The notes under the pieces were generated by a model, which was not told where the DNA came from, ran no database searches, and saw only the letters and a program-made list of their open reading frames with translations. From Candidatus Latescibacterota bacterium (lineage in GTDB: Bacteria; Latescibacterota; UBA2968; UBA8231), in NCBI GenBank assembly GCA_022827165.1, contig JAJDTN010000370.1:1-18692 (forward strand): a stretch of DNA of 18,692 bases, in the 5' to 3' direction. A program made the position numbers and the translations under genes. Of the stretch, positions 1 through 6,813 are shown piece by piece. Position 1 is the stretch's first letter. Each line of letters begins with the position of its first letter.

Positions 1-171
1 GACCAGCAGCAGGGCGTCGACCACCAGGTCGCTGTCCTCCTCCACCGAGCCGAAGAGACTCCCCGGCTGGCGGTCGGCGGAGCACGCCGCCAGGCACAGC
101 AGAGGCAGAAGGCAGAGCCCGGTGAGCGGAATCAACCCGCCGAGCCGTGACGCGAAGGATTGGGGGGTCAT
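1..171 (-). CDS. Lipoprotein, N-terminal fragment (runs off the window start)
   Basis: Only the first 57 codons are inside the window; the gene continues beyond position 1. The visible part is a lipoprotein signal peptide: a short N-terminus with an arginine at residue 9, a hydrophobic stretch over residues 11-26, and a lipobox LAAC with the lipidated cysteine at residue 30. The mature part starts SADRQPGSLF and then runs into a VVDALLLV segment. The ATG start lies 13 bases after the stop of the TonB-dependent receptor, so the two are almost certainly co-transcribed. In Bacteroidota and related phyla, receptors of this kind are often followed by a DUF4249-type lipoprotein, and the VVDALLLV segment resembles how that family begins. 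This identification is inference from context and a short stretch. Outer-membrane or periplasmic lipoprotein is the safe call. Confidence 0.7.
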   Translation of the reverse strand, partial: MTPQSFASRLGGLIPLTGLCLLPLLCLAACSADRQPGSLFGSVEEDSDLVVDALLLV

Positions 172-184
172 CGGTCGACCTGCC

Positions 185-2476
185 TTAGAAGACGAAGTTG
201 AGGCCCAGCGTAGGCACGACGGGCAGCTGCTGGATCACCTCCGCCCGGGTCTCGGCTTCCTCCGTGGAGTACTGGATGAACCATTCGTTGCGCCGGCTGT
301 AGAGGTTGAAGACCTGCAGGAAGATCTCGGATTCGAGGCCCCACAGCGTCAGGTCGCGGGTGACGCTGGCGTCGAGGCGGTGGTAGGGCAGCAGGCGGGC
401 GCTGTTGCGCCGCGACGGCAGCACGTAGTCCTGGACCACGCCGGTGGTCGGCTCGCGCAGTGAGTAGCGCACCGAGGCCGGGGTGAAGGCCTGGCCCGTG
501 GCATACACGAGGTTGGAGCCCAGGCGCCACCTCCCGACTTGGTAGGAGACGACGAAGGAGAGGTCGTGGCGGCGGTCGTACTTGGGGGGGAAGGCGCGCC
601 CCTGGTTCAGCTCTGCGAAGGTGCGCCGCGTCCAGCCCAGGGTGTAGCCCACCCAGCCGGTGAGAGGGCCCGAACGCCGTTGCAGGAACAGCTCGAGGCC
701 GCGGGCCCAGCCGGTGCCGCCGCTGACGAAGATCTCCTCGGAGTTGCCGGCTTCGCTATCGGCGGCCACGGCGGTGTCGAGGACCACGAGGTTCGCCAGG
801 TCCGTGTAGTATCCCTCCACCGTGAACTGCCAGGTCCGCGACGGGTTCCACTCGGCGCCGGCCACTCCCTGCCAGGAGCGCCCCGGCTCGACGCTGTCGT
901 CCAGGGGCACCCAGCTGTCGCCGCCGGTGAAGCCCTCGGTGGTGATCAGCTGCAGGTACTGGCGGTACATCCCCCCGGCGAACTTGACGCGCACCTTCTC
1001 GGTGAGGGCCCGGCTGAGGGAGAGGCGCGGGGTGAAGTGCAGGCGGCTGCCTTCGCTGAACCAGGCGGCCCGCCCCCCGAGGCGCAGCCGCGTGACCGGG
1101 TCGGGCTCCCACTCGTCCTGCGCGTAGGCCGAGATCAGCACCGAGCCCTGGCGCAGGTCGTCCTGCTCCTCGCCGTTGAAGCTCTGGGCGAAGTGGAACC
1201 TGTAGAGGGTGGCCAGGAAGCCGAGGGTGAGGGTGTGGTCCCGGTGGGCGAAGTAGTCGAGGTCGCCCTTGAGGGACAGGTCGCGGATGCTGTTGACGAC
1301 GGTGATGGGAGTGTTGAAGACGCTGAAGTCGAGGACGCTCCTGTAGTACGAGCCGGCGGCCATGAAGTGGCCGAAGAGATCGGGCGAGAACACCCGCGTC
1401 CATCGCGCCGTCACGGCGCGGTTGCCCCAGCGCAGGTCGGCGAAGGACGCCTCCACCTCTTCCTGGTCCGTACTCACCGTGTCGGCGCTGGACTCCCCTC
1501 CCTCTTCGTCACCGAAGAGGTCGATCCGCAGGTCGTCCTGGCCCATGTAGGTGCTCAGGGTGAAGGTGTCATCGCCGCGGCGCTGGTTGATCTTGCCGTT
1601 GAAGTCGTAGAAGTAGTAGCTGAGAGGGATGTCGACGTCGAAGGCGCGGACGGCGCCGAAGACCGGCTCCAGGTAGGTGCGGCGGCCGGCCGCCATCCAC
1701 GAGCCGCCATCCACCGGCCCCTCGGCCAGCAGGCGGCTGGAGATGAGGCTGATGCCGCCGCGGCCGCTGAAACGCTGCCGGTTGCCCTCGCGGTTGGCCA
1801 CGTCGAGGACGGCCCCGAGGGTGCGCCCGTACTTCGCCGGGTAGGCCCCCTTGTAGAGCTGCACGTCCTTGATGGCGTCGGGGTTGAAGGTGGAGAAGAA
1901 CCCGAAGAGGTGGGAGGGGTTGTAGAGAGGGATGTGGTCGAGGAGGATGGCCGTCTGGTCCGGACCGCCGCCGCGCACGTAGAGGCCGCTGGTGAGGTCG
2001 GAGGCGGACTGGATGCCGGGCAGCAGCTGCAGGCTGCGCAGCAGGTCGGCCTCACCCATGGCCGGCATCTGCTGAAGGGGCTCCACCTGGAGGGCGATGA
2101 AGCTGCTCTGGGTGGCCTGTTCCTCCTCCTCCTCGCGCTCGGCCTCGACGACGACCGCCTCCTCGCGGATCGGCTGCCAGGTCAGGGACCAGTCCCGGCG
2201 GATGTCGACCCCGGCCTCGAAGCGCAGCGTGTCCCGCAGGGTCTCGTATCCGATGTAGGAGGCGGTGACCACGTACTCGCCGTCCGGCACCTGCTTGACG
2301 GCGTAGTAGCCGCTGCTGTTGCTGGTCGCCCCCATGCGGACCCCCTCCAGGACCACCGCCGCCAGGGGCAGGGCCTCGCCGTTGTCGGCGTCGGTCACGA
2401 ATCCGCTCAGGGTCGCCGCCCGGGCAGCGCCGGCGGCCAGCAGCCAGAGCGCGGGTATGCTTGCGATCGCTCTCAA
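185..2476 (-). CDS. TonB-dependent receptor with N-terminal carboxypeptidase-regulatory-like domain
   Basis: An outer-membrane receptor of 763 residues. The signal peptide covers residues 1-20 and ends ARA|A. Residues 22-100 form a carboxypeptidase-regulatory-like beta-sandwich (GFVTDADNGEALPLAAVVL, then SGYY and the YIGYET segment). A TonB-box-like AVVVEA occurs near residue 108, next to an acidic run. The plug domain follows, with LRSLQLLPGIQS, SGLYVRGGGPDQTAILLD and the plug end around GAVLDVANREGN. The rest is a 22-strand-type barrel ending LGLNFVF, where the terminal aromatic residue is typical of barrel assembly signals. The start is a TTG at 2476: it gives a proper signal peptide (Arg2) and has a GGAG five bases upstream, while the nearby ATG stops after two codons. 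The gene sits between a CMD-family gene upstream and a lipoprotein gene 13 bases downstream. The substrate is unknown; the receptor plus lipoprotein pair suggests uptake of a large or scarce ligand. Confidence 0.93.
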   Translation of the reverse strand: MRAIASIPALWLLAAGAARAATLSGFVTDADNGEALPLAAVVLEGVRMGATSNSSGYYAVKQVPDGEYVVTASYIGYETLRDTLRFEAGVDIRRDWSLTWQPIREEAVVVEAEREEEEEQATQSSFIALQVEPLQQMPAMGEADLLRSLQLLPGIQSASDLTSGLYVRGGGPDQTAILLDHIPLYNPSHLFGFFSTFNPDAIKDVQLYKGAYPAKYGRTLGAVLDVANREGNRQRFSGRGGISLISSRLLAEGPVDGGSWMAAGRRTYLEPVFGAVRAFDVDIPLSYYFYDFNGKINQRRGDDTFTLSTYMGQDDLRIDLFGDEEGGESSADTVSTDQEEVEASFADLRWGNRAVTARWTRVFSPDLFGHFMAAGSYYRSVLDFSVFNTPITVVNSIRDLSLKGDLDYFAHRDHTLTLGFLATLYRFHFAQSFNGEEQDDLRQGSVLISAYAQDEWEPDPVTRLRLGGRAAWFSEGSRLHFTPRLSLSRALTEKVRVKFAGGMYRQYLQLITTEGFTGGDSWVPLDDSVEPGRSWQGVAGAEWNPSRTWQFTVEGYYTDLANLVVLDTAVAADSEAGNSEEIFVSGGTGWARGLELFLQRRSGPLTGWVGYTLGWTRRTFAELNQGRAFPPKYDRRHDLSFVVSYQVGRWRLGSNLVYATGQAFTPASVRYSLREPTTGVVQDYVLPSRRNSARLLPYHRLDASVTRDLTLWGLESEIFLQVFNLYSRRNEWFIQYSTEEAETRAEVIQQLPVVPTLGLNFVF

Positions 2477-2536
2477 TCCATCTCCGGAAGCAGTGGCCCG
2501 GACAGGGCCAGGGGCGGTGGGTTCCTCCGCCGGGAC

Positions 2537-2857
2537 CTACTCGGAAGCCAGGGCTTCCTCGATCCAGGTGAAGCAGGCCACGGCCGCGGGCATGCCGATG
2601 GTGCCGGCCGCCAGGGCCACCACCTGCTCCACCTCCTCCCGGGAGATGCCCATGTCCGCGGCCTTGCGGACCCCCGAGCGCACGGCGCCGGTGCGCATGG
2701 CGCCCATGGCGACGCCGAGCTTGACCAGTCGGCAGGTGCGCGCGTCCAGGGGGCCCTCCTGGCCGGCCTCGCCGATCAGGTCCCAGGCCTTGCCCAGCTT
2801 GGGGTAACGGCCGACGAAATCGCGGTAGGTCTTGGGAGGTCTGCTGGCGTTGGACAC
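2537..2857 (-). CDS. Carboxymuconolactone decarboxylase (CMD/AhpD) family protein lacking the CxxC pair
   Basis: A small all-helical cytoplasmic protein of 106 residues, a typical length for a single-domain CMD-family member. The family pattern is visible in the central helix pair: RTCRLVKLGVAMGAMRTGAV, RSGVRKAADMGISREEVEQ and VVALAAGTIGMPAAVACF. AhpD-type members use a CxxC pair followed by a histidine for peroxide defence. Here the equivalent region reads MGAMRTGAVRSGVRKA, with neither the cysteines nor the histidine, so a peroxidase role is unlikely. The only cysteines are outside that site. The start is GTG at 2857, with GAGG eight bases before it. The gene lies 60 bases upstream of the TonB receptor and 96 bases downstream of the ankyrin gene, all on the same strand, so it may be part of one transcript. 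The reaction is not predictable. Confidence 0.85.
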   Translation of the reverse strand: MSNASRPPKTYRDFVGRYPKLGKAWDLIGEAGQEGPLDARTCRLVKLGVAMGAMRTGAVRSGVRKAADMGISREEVEQVVALAAGTIGMPAAVACFTWIEEALASE

Positions 2858-2953
2858 GGGATCATCCTCGTTCGGGGGGAACCCAACAAAGCACGGTCTC
2901 GGCTTGATTCCGGTCCAGGCCCGGAACCTCCCAGGCGGGCGGCCTTCGAGGCC

Positions 2954-4039
2954 CTACCGGGCGCCGATCTTCTCCAGGTACTCGACCTGCTTCCTGCGCT
3001 TCTGCTCGCGGCCCACGGCCAGCGCCGTGCGGCCGGCGCGGTCCCTGGCGTTCACCTTCACGCCGTAGTCGACGAGCATCTTCAGCATCTCCACGCGGCA
3101 CCCGTAGCGCACGGCCGCGTGCAGGGCGGTCTCGCCGTCGGCGCTGCCGATGTCGTTGGGGTCGACCCCGTTCTCCAGGAACCAGCGCGCGCCGTGGAGG
3201 CTGCGGCCGTGCATGCAGCAGCCCAGGGGCGTGTAGCCGCCGTGATGCTCGGTCCCGCGTTGATCGTTGAGGTCGACGCCGCGCTCGACGAGCAGGTCGA
3301 GGACGTCGTAGGCGCGGTCCTGGGCGGCGTGGTTGAGGGTGTCGCCGTCCCGAATCTCCCCGCCGGCGTCGAGCAGGTAGCGGACCAGCTCCAGGTTCTT
3401 CGAGTGGATCGCCGGATCGACCCCGTCGTCGAGCGGCGCGCCTGCCTCTACCAGGGCCCGCGCCACGGCCACGTAGCTCCGCGGCCCGGCGCCGGAGCCT
3501 GCGGGCCGGGACTCGGCGCAGTAGCGCAGGGGCGTCCAGCCGTTGGCCTCGTCGGCGGCGGTGGCCAGGGCGGGGTCCTTCTTCAGCAGGGTCCCGACCC
3601 GCCGCGTGTCGGCCATGACGCAGGCGCTGTAGATGTCGTTGGTGGTGCGCCCCTTCAGCAGCGGCACGAACTGGCCCTCGCCGCCGCGCACGGCCAGCGC
3701 CAGGGGCGTCAGCTGCCAGTGGGACCCGCGCCCGTCGGGGTCGGCGCCGTGCTGCAGCAGCAATTTCGTCAACTCCACGTGGCGGGGTCCGCGGGGCTCC
3801 GACTGCTTGTGCTCCACCGTGCGGTGCAGGGGCCGGTAGTGGTGGGCGGACTTCGACTTGATGTTCGGGTCGGCGCCGTGCTCCAGCAGCCAGGCCACCA
3901 CCTCCACCTGGGCCAGGTAGCAGGCGTCCATGATCGGCTGCCAGTCCCGCGCCAGGGGCGGGTCGGCCTCGACCATGGCCCTCACCTTCTTCAGGTCGCC
4001 GGCGGCGGCCGCCAGGGCCAGCTTCTTTGCGGGTCTCAT
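2954..4039 (-). CDS. Ankyrin-repeat protein
   Basis: A 361-residue protein made almost entirely of ankyrin repeats. About eight to nine helix-loop-helix units can be followed, with recurrent consensus pieces such as VVAWLLEHGADPN, LTKLLLQHGADPD, LVRYLLDAGGEI, VLDLLVERGVDLN, GARWFLENGVDPN, GETALHAAVRYG and MLKMLVDYGVKVNARDRAGRTAL. The C-terminal stretch is basic (REQKRRKQVEYLEKIGAR). No signal peptide or membrane segment is present, so the protein is probably cytoplasmic. Ankyrin repeats bind partner proteins; no catalytic domain is attached. The ATG start at 4039 has a GGAGG nine bases upstream. The gene is first in the minus-strand run leading to the CMD protein, TonB receptor and lipoprotein, and is transcribed divergently from the 2OG oxygenase. 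Its partner is unknown. Confidence 0.9.
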   Translation of the reverse strand: MRPAKKLALAAAAGDLKKVRAMVEADPPLARDWQPIMDACYLAQVEVVAWLLEHGADPNIKSKSAHHYRPLHRTVEHKQSEPRGPRHVELTKLLLQHGADPDGRGSHWQLTPLALAVRGGEGQFVPLLKGRTTNDIYSACVMADTRRVGTLLKKDPALATAADEANGWTPLRYCAESRPAGSGAGPRSYVAVARALVEAGAPLDDGVDPAIHSKNLELVRYLLDAGGEIRDGDTLNHAAQDRAYDVLDLLVERGVDLNDQRGTEHHGGYTPLGCCMHGRSLHGARWFLENGVDPNDIGSADGETALHAAVRYGCRVEMLKMLVDYGVKVNARDRAGRTALAVGREQKRRKQVEYLEKIGAR

Positions 4040-4210
4040 GTGTGCCGTTCCTCCGTGGGTCCGTGAACTTCAGCCACCGGGGCTCCTTCCCCCTCGCCGT
4101 CCAGGCCGGCGCCTAAGGTTGCCACCGACCCGCCGGCGTGCAACATTCCGGGCCCAATGACTCGCACCCTCGGCTGCCGGCCCACCGCCCCGACCGGCCC
4201 CTGGACGGCC

Positions 4211-4238
4211 CGCCGCGGGGAGGTCGTTCTCCGCGGCG
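4211..4238. promoter_or_regulatory. Inverted repeat in the ankyrin/oxygenase divergent region
   Basis: The 236 bases between the two divergent starts (4040-4275) hold no gene. They contain one clean 8-bp inverted repeat, CGCCGCGG at 4211-4218 and CCGCGGCG at 4231-4238, with a 12-base spacer, 37 bases before the GTG start of the oxygenase. It could be an operator or an RNA hairpin in the leader. In DNA this rich in G+C such repeats also arise by chance. No convincing -35/-10 pair was seen in the interval. Confidence 0.25.
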
Positions 4239-4262
4239 AGACCCCGCGGAATCCGTGCCGGC

Positions 4263-4267
4263 GGAGG
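4263..4267 (+). promoter_or_regulatory. Ribosome binding site fixing a GTG start for the 2OG oxygenase
   Basis: GGAGG lies eight bases before a GTG at 4276. The open frame extends upstream to an ATG at 4138, but those 46 codons encode a low-complexity proline/arginine-rich stretch (repeated PPRG, RRDP) without homology-like character and without a Shine-Dalgarno at their start. The GTG is therefore the better start. Confidence 0.7.
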
Positions 4268-4275
4268 TTTCTGCC

Positions 4276-5103
4276 GTGAGCGGCTGGCACCCCGTCGAGG
4301 CGGACGACGTCGAGGAGGCCCTGGGCGCCGGACGGGATCCCCTGCGCCGCCTCGTGGAGGCCGACATCCCCGCCATCATCCTGCGGGGCGCCTATCCGGC
4401 GGCGGACTGCGCCGGCCTCGTGAGCCGCTTCATCGAGCGCGGCCTCATGCGGGACACGCGGCAGCCGGCGCCGCCCGACGCCCCGCTGCGCATCGACATC
4501 GGTACCAGCCTCGGCAACCTCGGCCACGATCAGCCGGCCTTCTTCGCCCACGCCCGCGAGAGCCGCGAGCTGTTCACCACCCTCTTCGACGGCTTCCCCG
4601 ATCCGGTGGACCTGCTCTACGGCGTCCTGCGGCGGCTGGCCCGCGACAAGCAGGTGGTCACCGCCCGCGAGCCGGACGGCCGCCTCTACGGTCCCGCCAT
4701 TTTCCGCATCCACTACGACAGTCAGTTCTACGCCCCCCACATCGATCACGTGGTGCTGCGCGAGAAGCGCTTCAACTACGCCGTGAGCCGCTATCCGGTG
4801 CAGCTCGCCGGCGTGCTCTGCCTGCAGAACGCGGCCAGCTCCGCCACCACCCAGGCCATCCTGCACCACTGCCCGTGGTCGGAGGAGGTGCAGCCCCACC
4901 TGGCGGCCAACACCTATCACGAGTACGCGCGGGGCCGCGGCCTGGGGCACTGCCAGGTGGACCTGGAGCCGGGGGACCTCTACTTCTTCAACACCGGCCT
5001 CGTCCACGAGGTGCCCGCCGTCGTCGGCGACTCGCCCAGGATCGTGCTCGCCGTCTTCATCGGCTACGACGCCGGCCACCCGGAGATCTTCGTCTGGTCG
5101 TGA
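4276..5103 (+). CDS. 2-oxoglutarate/Fe(II)-dependent oxygenase
   Basis: With the GTG start the protein has 275 residues. It carries the full 2OG-Fe(II) oxygenase signature on a double-stranded beta-helix: the HxD pair His155/Asp157 in FYAPHIDHVV, the distal iron ligand His244 in DLYFFNTGLVHEV, and Arg255 in SPRIVLAVFIGY as the likely 2-oxoglutarate carboxylate anchor. The YGPAIFRIHYDSQ and EPGDLYFF segments are the expected flanking strands. Such enzymes hydroxylate or otherwise oxidise an unactivated C-H bond while turning 2-oxoglutarate into succinate and CO2. The substrate is not evident. The gene ends 83 bases before rpsU on the same strand, but rpsU seems to have its own promoter. All catalytic residues are present, so it should be active. 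Confidence 0.85.
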   Translation: MSGWHPVEADDVEEALGAGRDPLRRLVEADIPAIILRGAYPAADCAGLVSRFIERGLMRDTRQPAPPDAPLRIDIGTSLGNLGHDQPAFFAHARESRELFTTLFDGFPDPVDLLYGVLRRLARDKQVVTAREPDGRLYGPAIFRIHYDSQFYAPHIDHVVLREKRFNYAVSRYPVQLAGVLCLQNAASSATTQAILHHCPWSEEVQPHLAANTYHEYARGRGLGHCQVDLEPGDLYFFNTGLVHEVPAVVGDSPRIVLAVFIGYDAGHPEIFVWS

Positions 5104-5110
5104 AGCCCTC

Positions 5111-5139
5111 TTGTCGCTCTCGCGGCCTCCCCCTATCTT
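5111..5139 (+). promoter_or_regulatory. Predicted sigma-70 promoter of rpsU
   Basis: A -35 element TTGTCG (5111-5116) and a -10 element TATCTT (5134-5139) are separated by exactly 17 bases. Each matches the consensus at four of six positions. Transcription would start near 5146 and leave a leader of about 41 bases carrying an AGGAG at 5171-5175. Confidence 0.5.
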
Positions 5140-5186
5140 CTTCCAACTCAACGAGTTTTCGAACCCTTCGAGGAGCCTCCCCCGTC

Positions 5187-5429
5187 ATGGTGAACTTCAG
5201 CGTCGAGCTCTCCGACGACGAGCCTTTCGAGCGCGCCCTGCGCCGCTTCACCTCCAAGACCAAGCGCACGGGCCTGATGCGCGACCTCAAGCGCAAGCGC
5301 TTCTACACGAAGCCGTCGGTGCAGAAGAAGCTCGACCTGCAGAAGAGCATCCGCCGCCGCAAGAAGGCGGAGCGCATCGCCCGGCTGGCCGAGATGGGTC
5401 TCGACCGCCGCGGCCGCAAGCGCCGCTAG
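5187..5429 (+). CDS. rpsU: Small ribosomal subunit protein bS21
   Basis: An 80-residue, strongly basic protein. The N-terminal part (FSVELSDDEPFERALRRFTS) and the following KRTGLMRDLKRKRFYTKPSV segment are the classic bS21 pattern. The C-terminal tail is rich in Arg and Lys (KSIRRRKKAERIARLAEMG and a final RRGRKRR). bS21 binds the 30S platform near the anti-Shine-Dalgarno end of 16S rRNA and helps initiation. The ATG at 5187 is chosen because it begins exactly at the conserved N-terminus and has AGGAG eleven bases upstream; the frame itself stays open further upstream. The length is slightly above the usual 58-75 residues because of the longer basic tail. A strong intrinsic terminator follows within 32 bases, so this is probably a single-gene transcript. 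Confidence 0.95.
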   Translation: MVNFSVELSDDEPFERALRRFTSKTKRTGLMRDLKRKRFYTKPSVQKKLDLQKSIRRRKKAERIARLAEMGLDRRGRKRR

Positions 5430-5460
5430 GCCAGCACAGCTTTCGAAGGATCCCTCGGAT

Positions 5461-5496
5461 CGCGGTGCCGGAGTCTCTCCCGGCACCGCGGTTTTT
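5461..5496 (+). terminator. Rho-independent terminator after rpsU
   Basis: A perfect 11-bp stem, CGCGGTGCCGG (5461-5471) with CCGGCACCGCG (5480-5490), closes an 8-base loop and is followed by G and five T residues (5492-5496). It begins 32 bases after the rpsU stop and sits between convergent rpsU and ribonuclease D genes. No T-run follows it on the minus strand, so it acts mainly on rpsU. Confidence 0.9.
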
Positions 5497-5517
5497 CGTT
5501 CTGGGTCCGGGTGCCGC

Positions 5518-6627
5518 TCAGGGCCGGTGGAACTCGGCGGCCACTTCCTCCCCCGCCAGCAGCCATCGCCAGCCGCCGGCCAGGCGATTGCGCCCCGCCT
5601 CCTTCTCCGGGCCTTCCCGCACCAGCGAGCGGACCTCGCCCCGCGTCGCCACCAGCGCCGCGTCGATGCCCCGCGCCGAGGCGCGCTCCTTGACGCGCTC
5701 CGAGGCCGCCCGGGAGCGCATCTCCACTTCGCGGCCGTGGCGGATCCGGGGAGGCCCGGAAGGCCAGTCCCCCGGCTCCAGGTCGAGCCCGGCCCGCACC
5801 GCCCGCAGGAGGGCCTCGCCGCGGGTGCGGAGATGCCGCCGCAGGCTCCGGATCTCGCGCAGGTCCTCCATCTCCACCGGCTGACGCTGCGCCAGGAGCA
5901 GCAGCAGCTTGTCCGACGCCACCTGGCCCCGCGGCCGGTCGAGATCCCGCGCCGCCTCCTCCCGCCAGGCCGCCAGCTCGCGCAGCACCGCCAGTTGCCG
6001 GCGGTCGAGCTTGCCGTAGCCCTTGACCCGGCGGAAGGCCTCGCGCGGGTCCCGCTCCTCGTAGAGGGCCGGATCGTCGAGACCGGCCATCTCCTCCTGC
6101 AGCCAGTCCTCGACGCCGGCGGCGCGAGCCCGGCGGAGAAGCTCCTCGCGGGCCTCCACGAGGTAGCGCACGTCGTCCTCGGCATAGCCGGTCTGCGTGG
6201 GGCTGAGGGGCCGGCGCAGCCAGTCGGTGCGGGTCTCCGTCTTCTCCAGCTCCACCCCGAAGAGCTCCCGGAGCAGGTCGCGCAGGGAGATGGTGTGGGC
6301 CAGGCCCGCGAAACCGGCGGCGATGCGGGTGTCGAAGATGGAGCGCGGCGAGGCGCCGGTGGCCATCCGCAGGACGGTCAGGTCCTGCAGCGCGTCGTGG
6401 AGGATCTTCACCGCGGGGCCGGAGAGCAGCTCGGCGAGAGGCTCGAGGCGTCCCTCGAGAGCCACGGCGTCCACCAGGTGGCAGGCATCGCGTGAGAAGC
6501 CGAGCTGGATGACGCCCAGGGCGGGGTAGAAGGTGCGCTCCCAGACCATCTCCACGTCGATGGCCGTGTGCCCCAGCCGGCGCGCCTCCCCGAGGCGCTC
6601 GGCCAGGCCCTGCTCGCTGTCGATCAA
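5518..6627 (-). CDS. rnd: Ribonuclease D (3'-5' exoribonuclease with HRDC domain)
   Basis: A DEDD-family exoribonuclease that trims the 3' ends of tRNA precursors and other structured RNAs. From a TTG start the protein has 369 residues, close to E. coli RNase D (375). The exonuclease motifs are intact: Asp24/Glu26 in AIDVEMVWERTFYP, Asp82 in ILHDALQDL, and Tyr148/Asp152 in YAEDDVRYL. An HRDC domain follows at about residues 190-270 (FRRVKGYGKLDRRQLAVLRE, then SDKLLLLLAQRQP). The C-terminal 100 residues are arginine-rich and less conserved. The frame is open up to an ATG at 6699, but that start has no Shine-Dalgarno and adds 24 unfamiliar residues. The TTG at 6627 has AGGAGG upstream and places the first catalytic Asp where other RNase D proteins have it. 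The gene is a single unit, convergent with rpsU. Confidence 0.9.
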   Translation of the reverse strand: MIDSEQGLAERLGEARRLGHTAIDVEMVWERTFYPALGVIQLGFSRDACHLVDAVALEGRLEPLAELLSGPAVKILHDALQDLTVLRMATGASPRSIFDTRIAAGFAGLAHTISLRDLLRELFGVELEKTETRTDWLRRPLSPTQTGYAEDDVRYLVEAREELLRRARAAGVEDWLQEEMAGLDDPALYEERDPREAFRRVKGYGKLDRRQLAVLRELAAWREEAARDLDRPRGQVASDKLLLLLAQRQPVEMEDLREIRSLRRHLRTRGEALLRAVRAGLDLEPGDWPSGPPRIRHGREVEMRSRAASERVKERASARGIDAALVATRGEVRSLVREGPEKEAGRNRLAGGWRWLLAGEEVAAEFHRP

Positions 6628-6638
6628 GAGTGGCTTCT

Positions 6639-6644
6639 CCTCCT
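6639..6644 (-). promoter_or_regulatory. Ribosome binding site supporting the TTG start of rnd
   Basis: On the minus strand AGGAGG reads from 6644 to 6639, eleven bases before a TTG at 6627. The spacing is on the long side, but no comparable site precedes the upstream ATG at 6699. Confidence 0.5.
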
Positions 6645-6721
6645 GTTGGCCGGTTCCTCTTCGGAGCAAGAATAGCACCGGTGGGTCAAGGAAAGCCATC
6701 CGCCCATCCGGCGCGGCATCA

Positions 6722-6784
6722 GCGAGTCACTACATCGGCGAGTCACTACTTGTCTAGTTACGACTCGTCAAGTTCAGACTTGAC
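6722..6784. repeat. Four degenerate 15-16 bp tandem repeats upstream of the ATPase gene
   Basis: The block contains a 12-bp exact direct repeat, GCGAGTCACTAC, at 6722-6733 and 6738-6749. Two further degenerate copies follow in step. Their cores are AGTCACTAC (6725), AGTCACTAC (6741), AGTTACGAC (6756) and AGTTCAGAC (6771), so successive spacings are 16, 15 and 15 bases. The last two units also share ACTyGTCwAGTT (6748-6759 and 6763-6774). The end of the block forms an inverted repeat, GTCAAGT (6767-6773) and ACTTGAC (6778-6784), around a 4-base centre. Base composition is clearly lower in G+C than the surroundings. The position, just before the ATPase start, suggests a multi-site operator or binding platform. 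The protein that binds it is unknown. Confidence 0.75.
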
Positions 6785-6807
6785 AGGATGCCCGGGGGCC
6801 ATACCTT
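6780..6807 (+). promoter_or_regulatory. Possible promoter of the ATPase gene giving a leaderless transcript
   Basis: A perfect -35 hexamer TTGACA (6780-6785) overlaps the right arm of the inverted repeat at the end of the repeat block. A weak -10 candidate TACCTT (6802-6807, three of six matches) follows after 16 bases. Transcription would begin at or next to the ATG at 6814. No Shine-Dalgarno is present before that ATG, which fits leaderless translation. The weak -10 keeps confidence low. Confidence 0.4.
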
Positions 6808-6813
6808 CGCGGC

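Noticed and set aside
539..4066. Plus-strand open frame of 1175 codons across the receptor, CMD and ankyrin genes
   Set aside because: It is antisense to three well-supported genes, has low-complexity Gly/Ala/Val-rich content and no domain-like pattern; long antisense frames are expected at this G+C content.
4138..4275. N-terminal extension of the 2OG oxygenase from an ATG at 4138
   Set aside because: The added 46 residues are proline/arginine-rich with no ribosome binding site; GGAGG supports the GTG at 4276.
4036..5151. Minus-strand open frame of 371 codons opposite the 2OG oxygenase
   Set aside because: The opposite strand has the complete 2OG-Fe(II) motif set and a good ribosome binding site.
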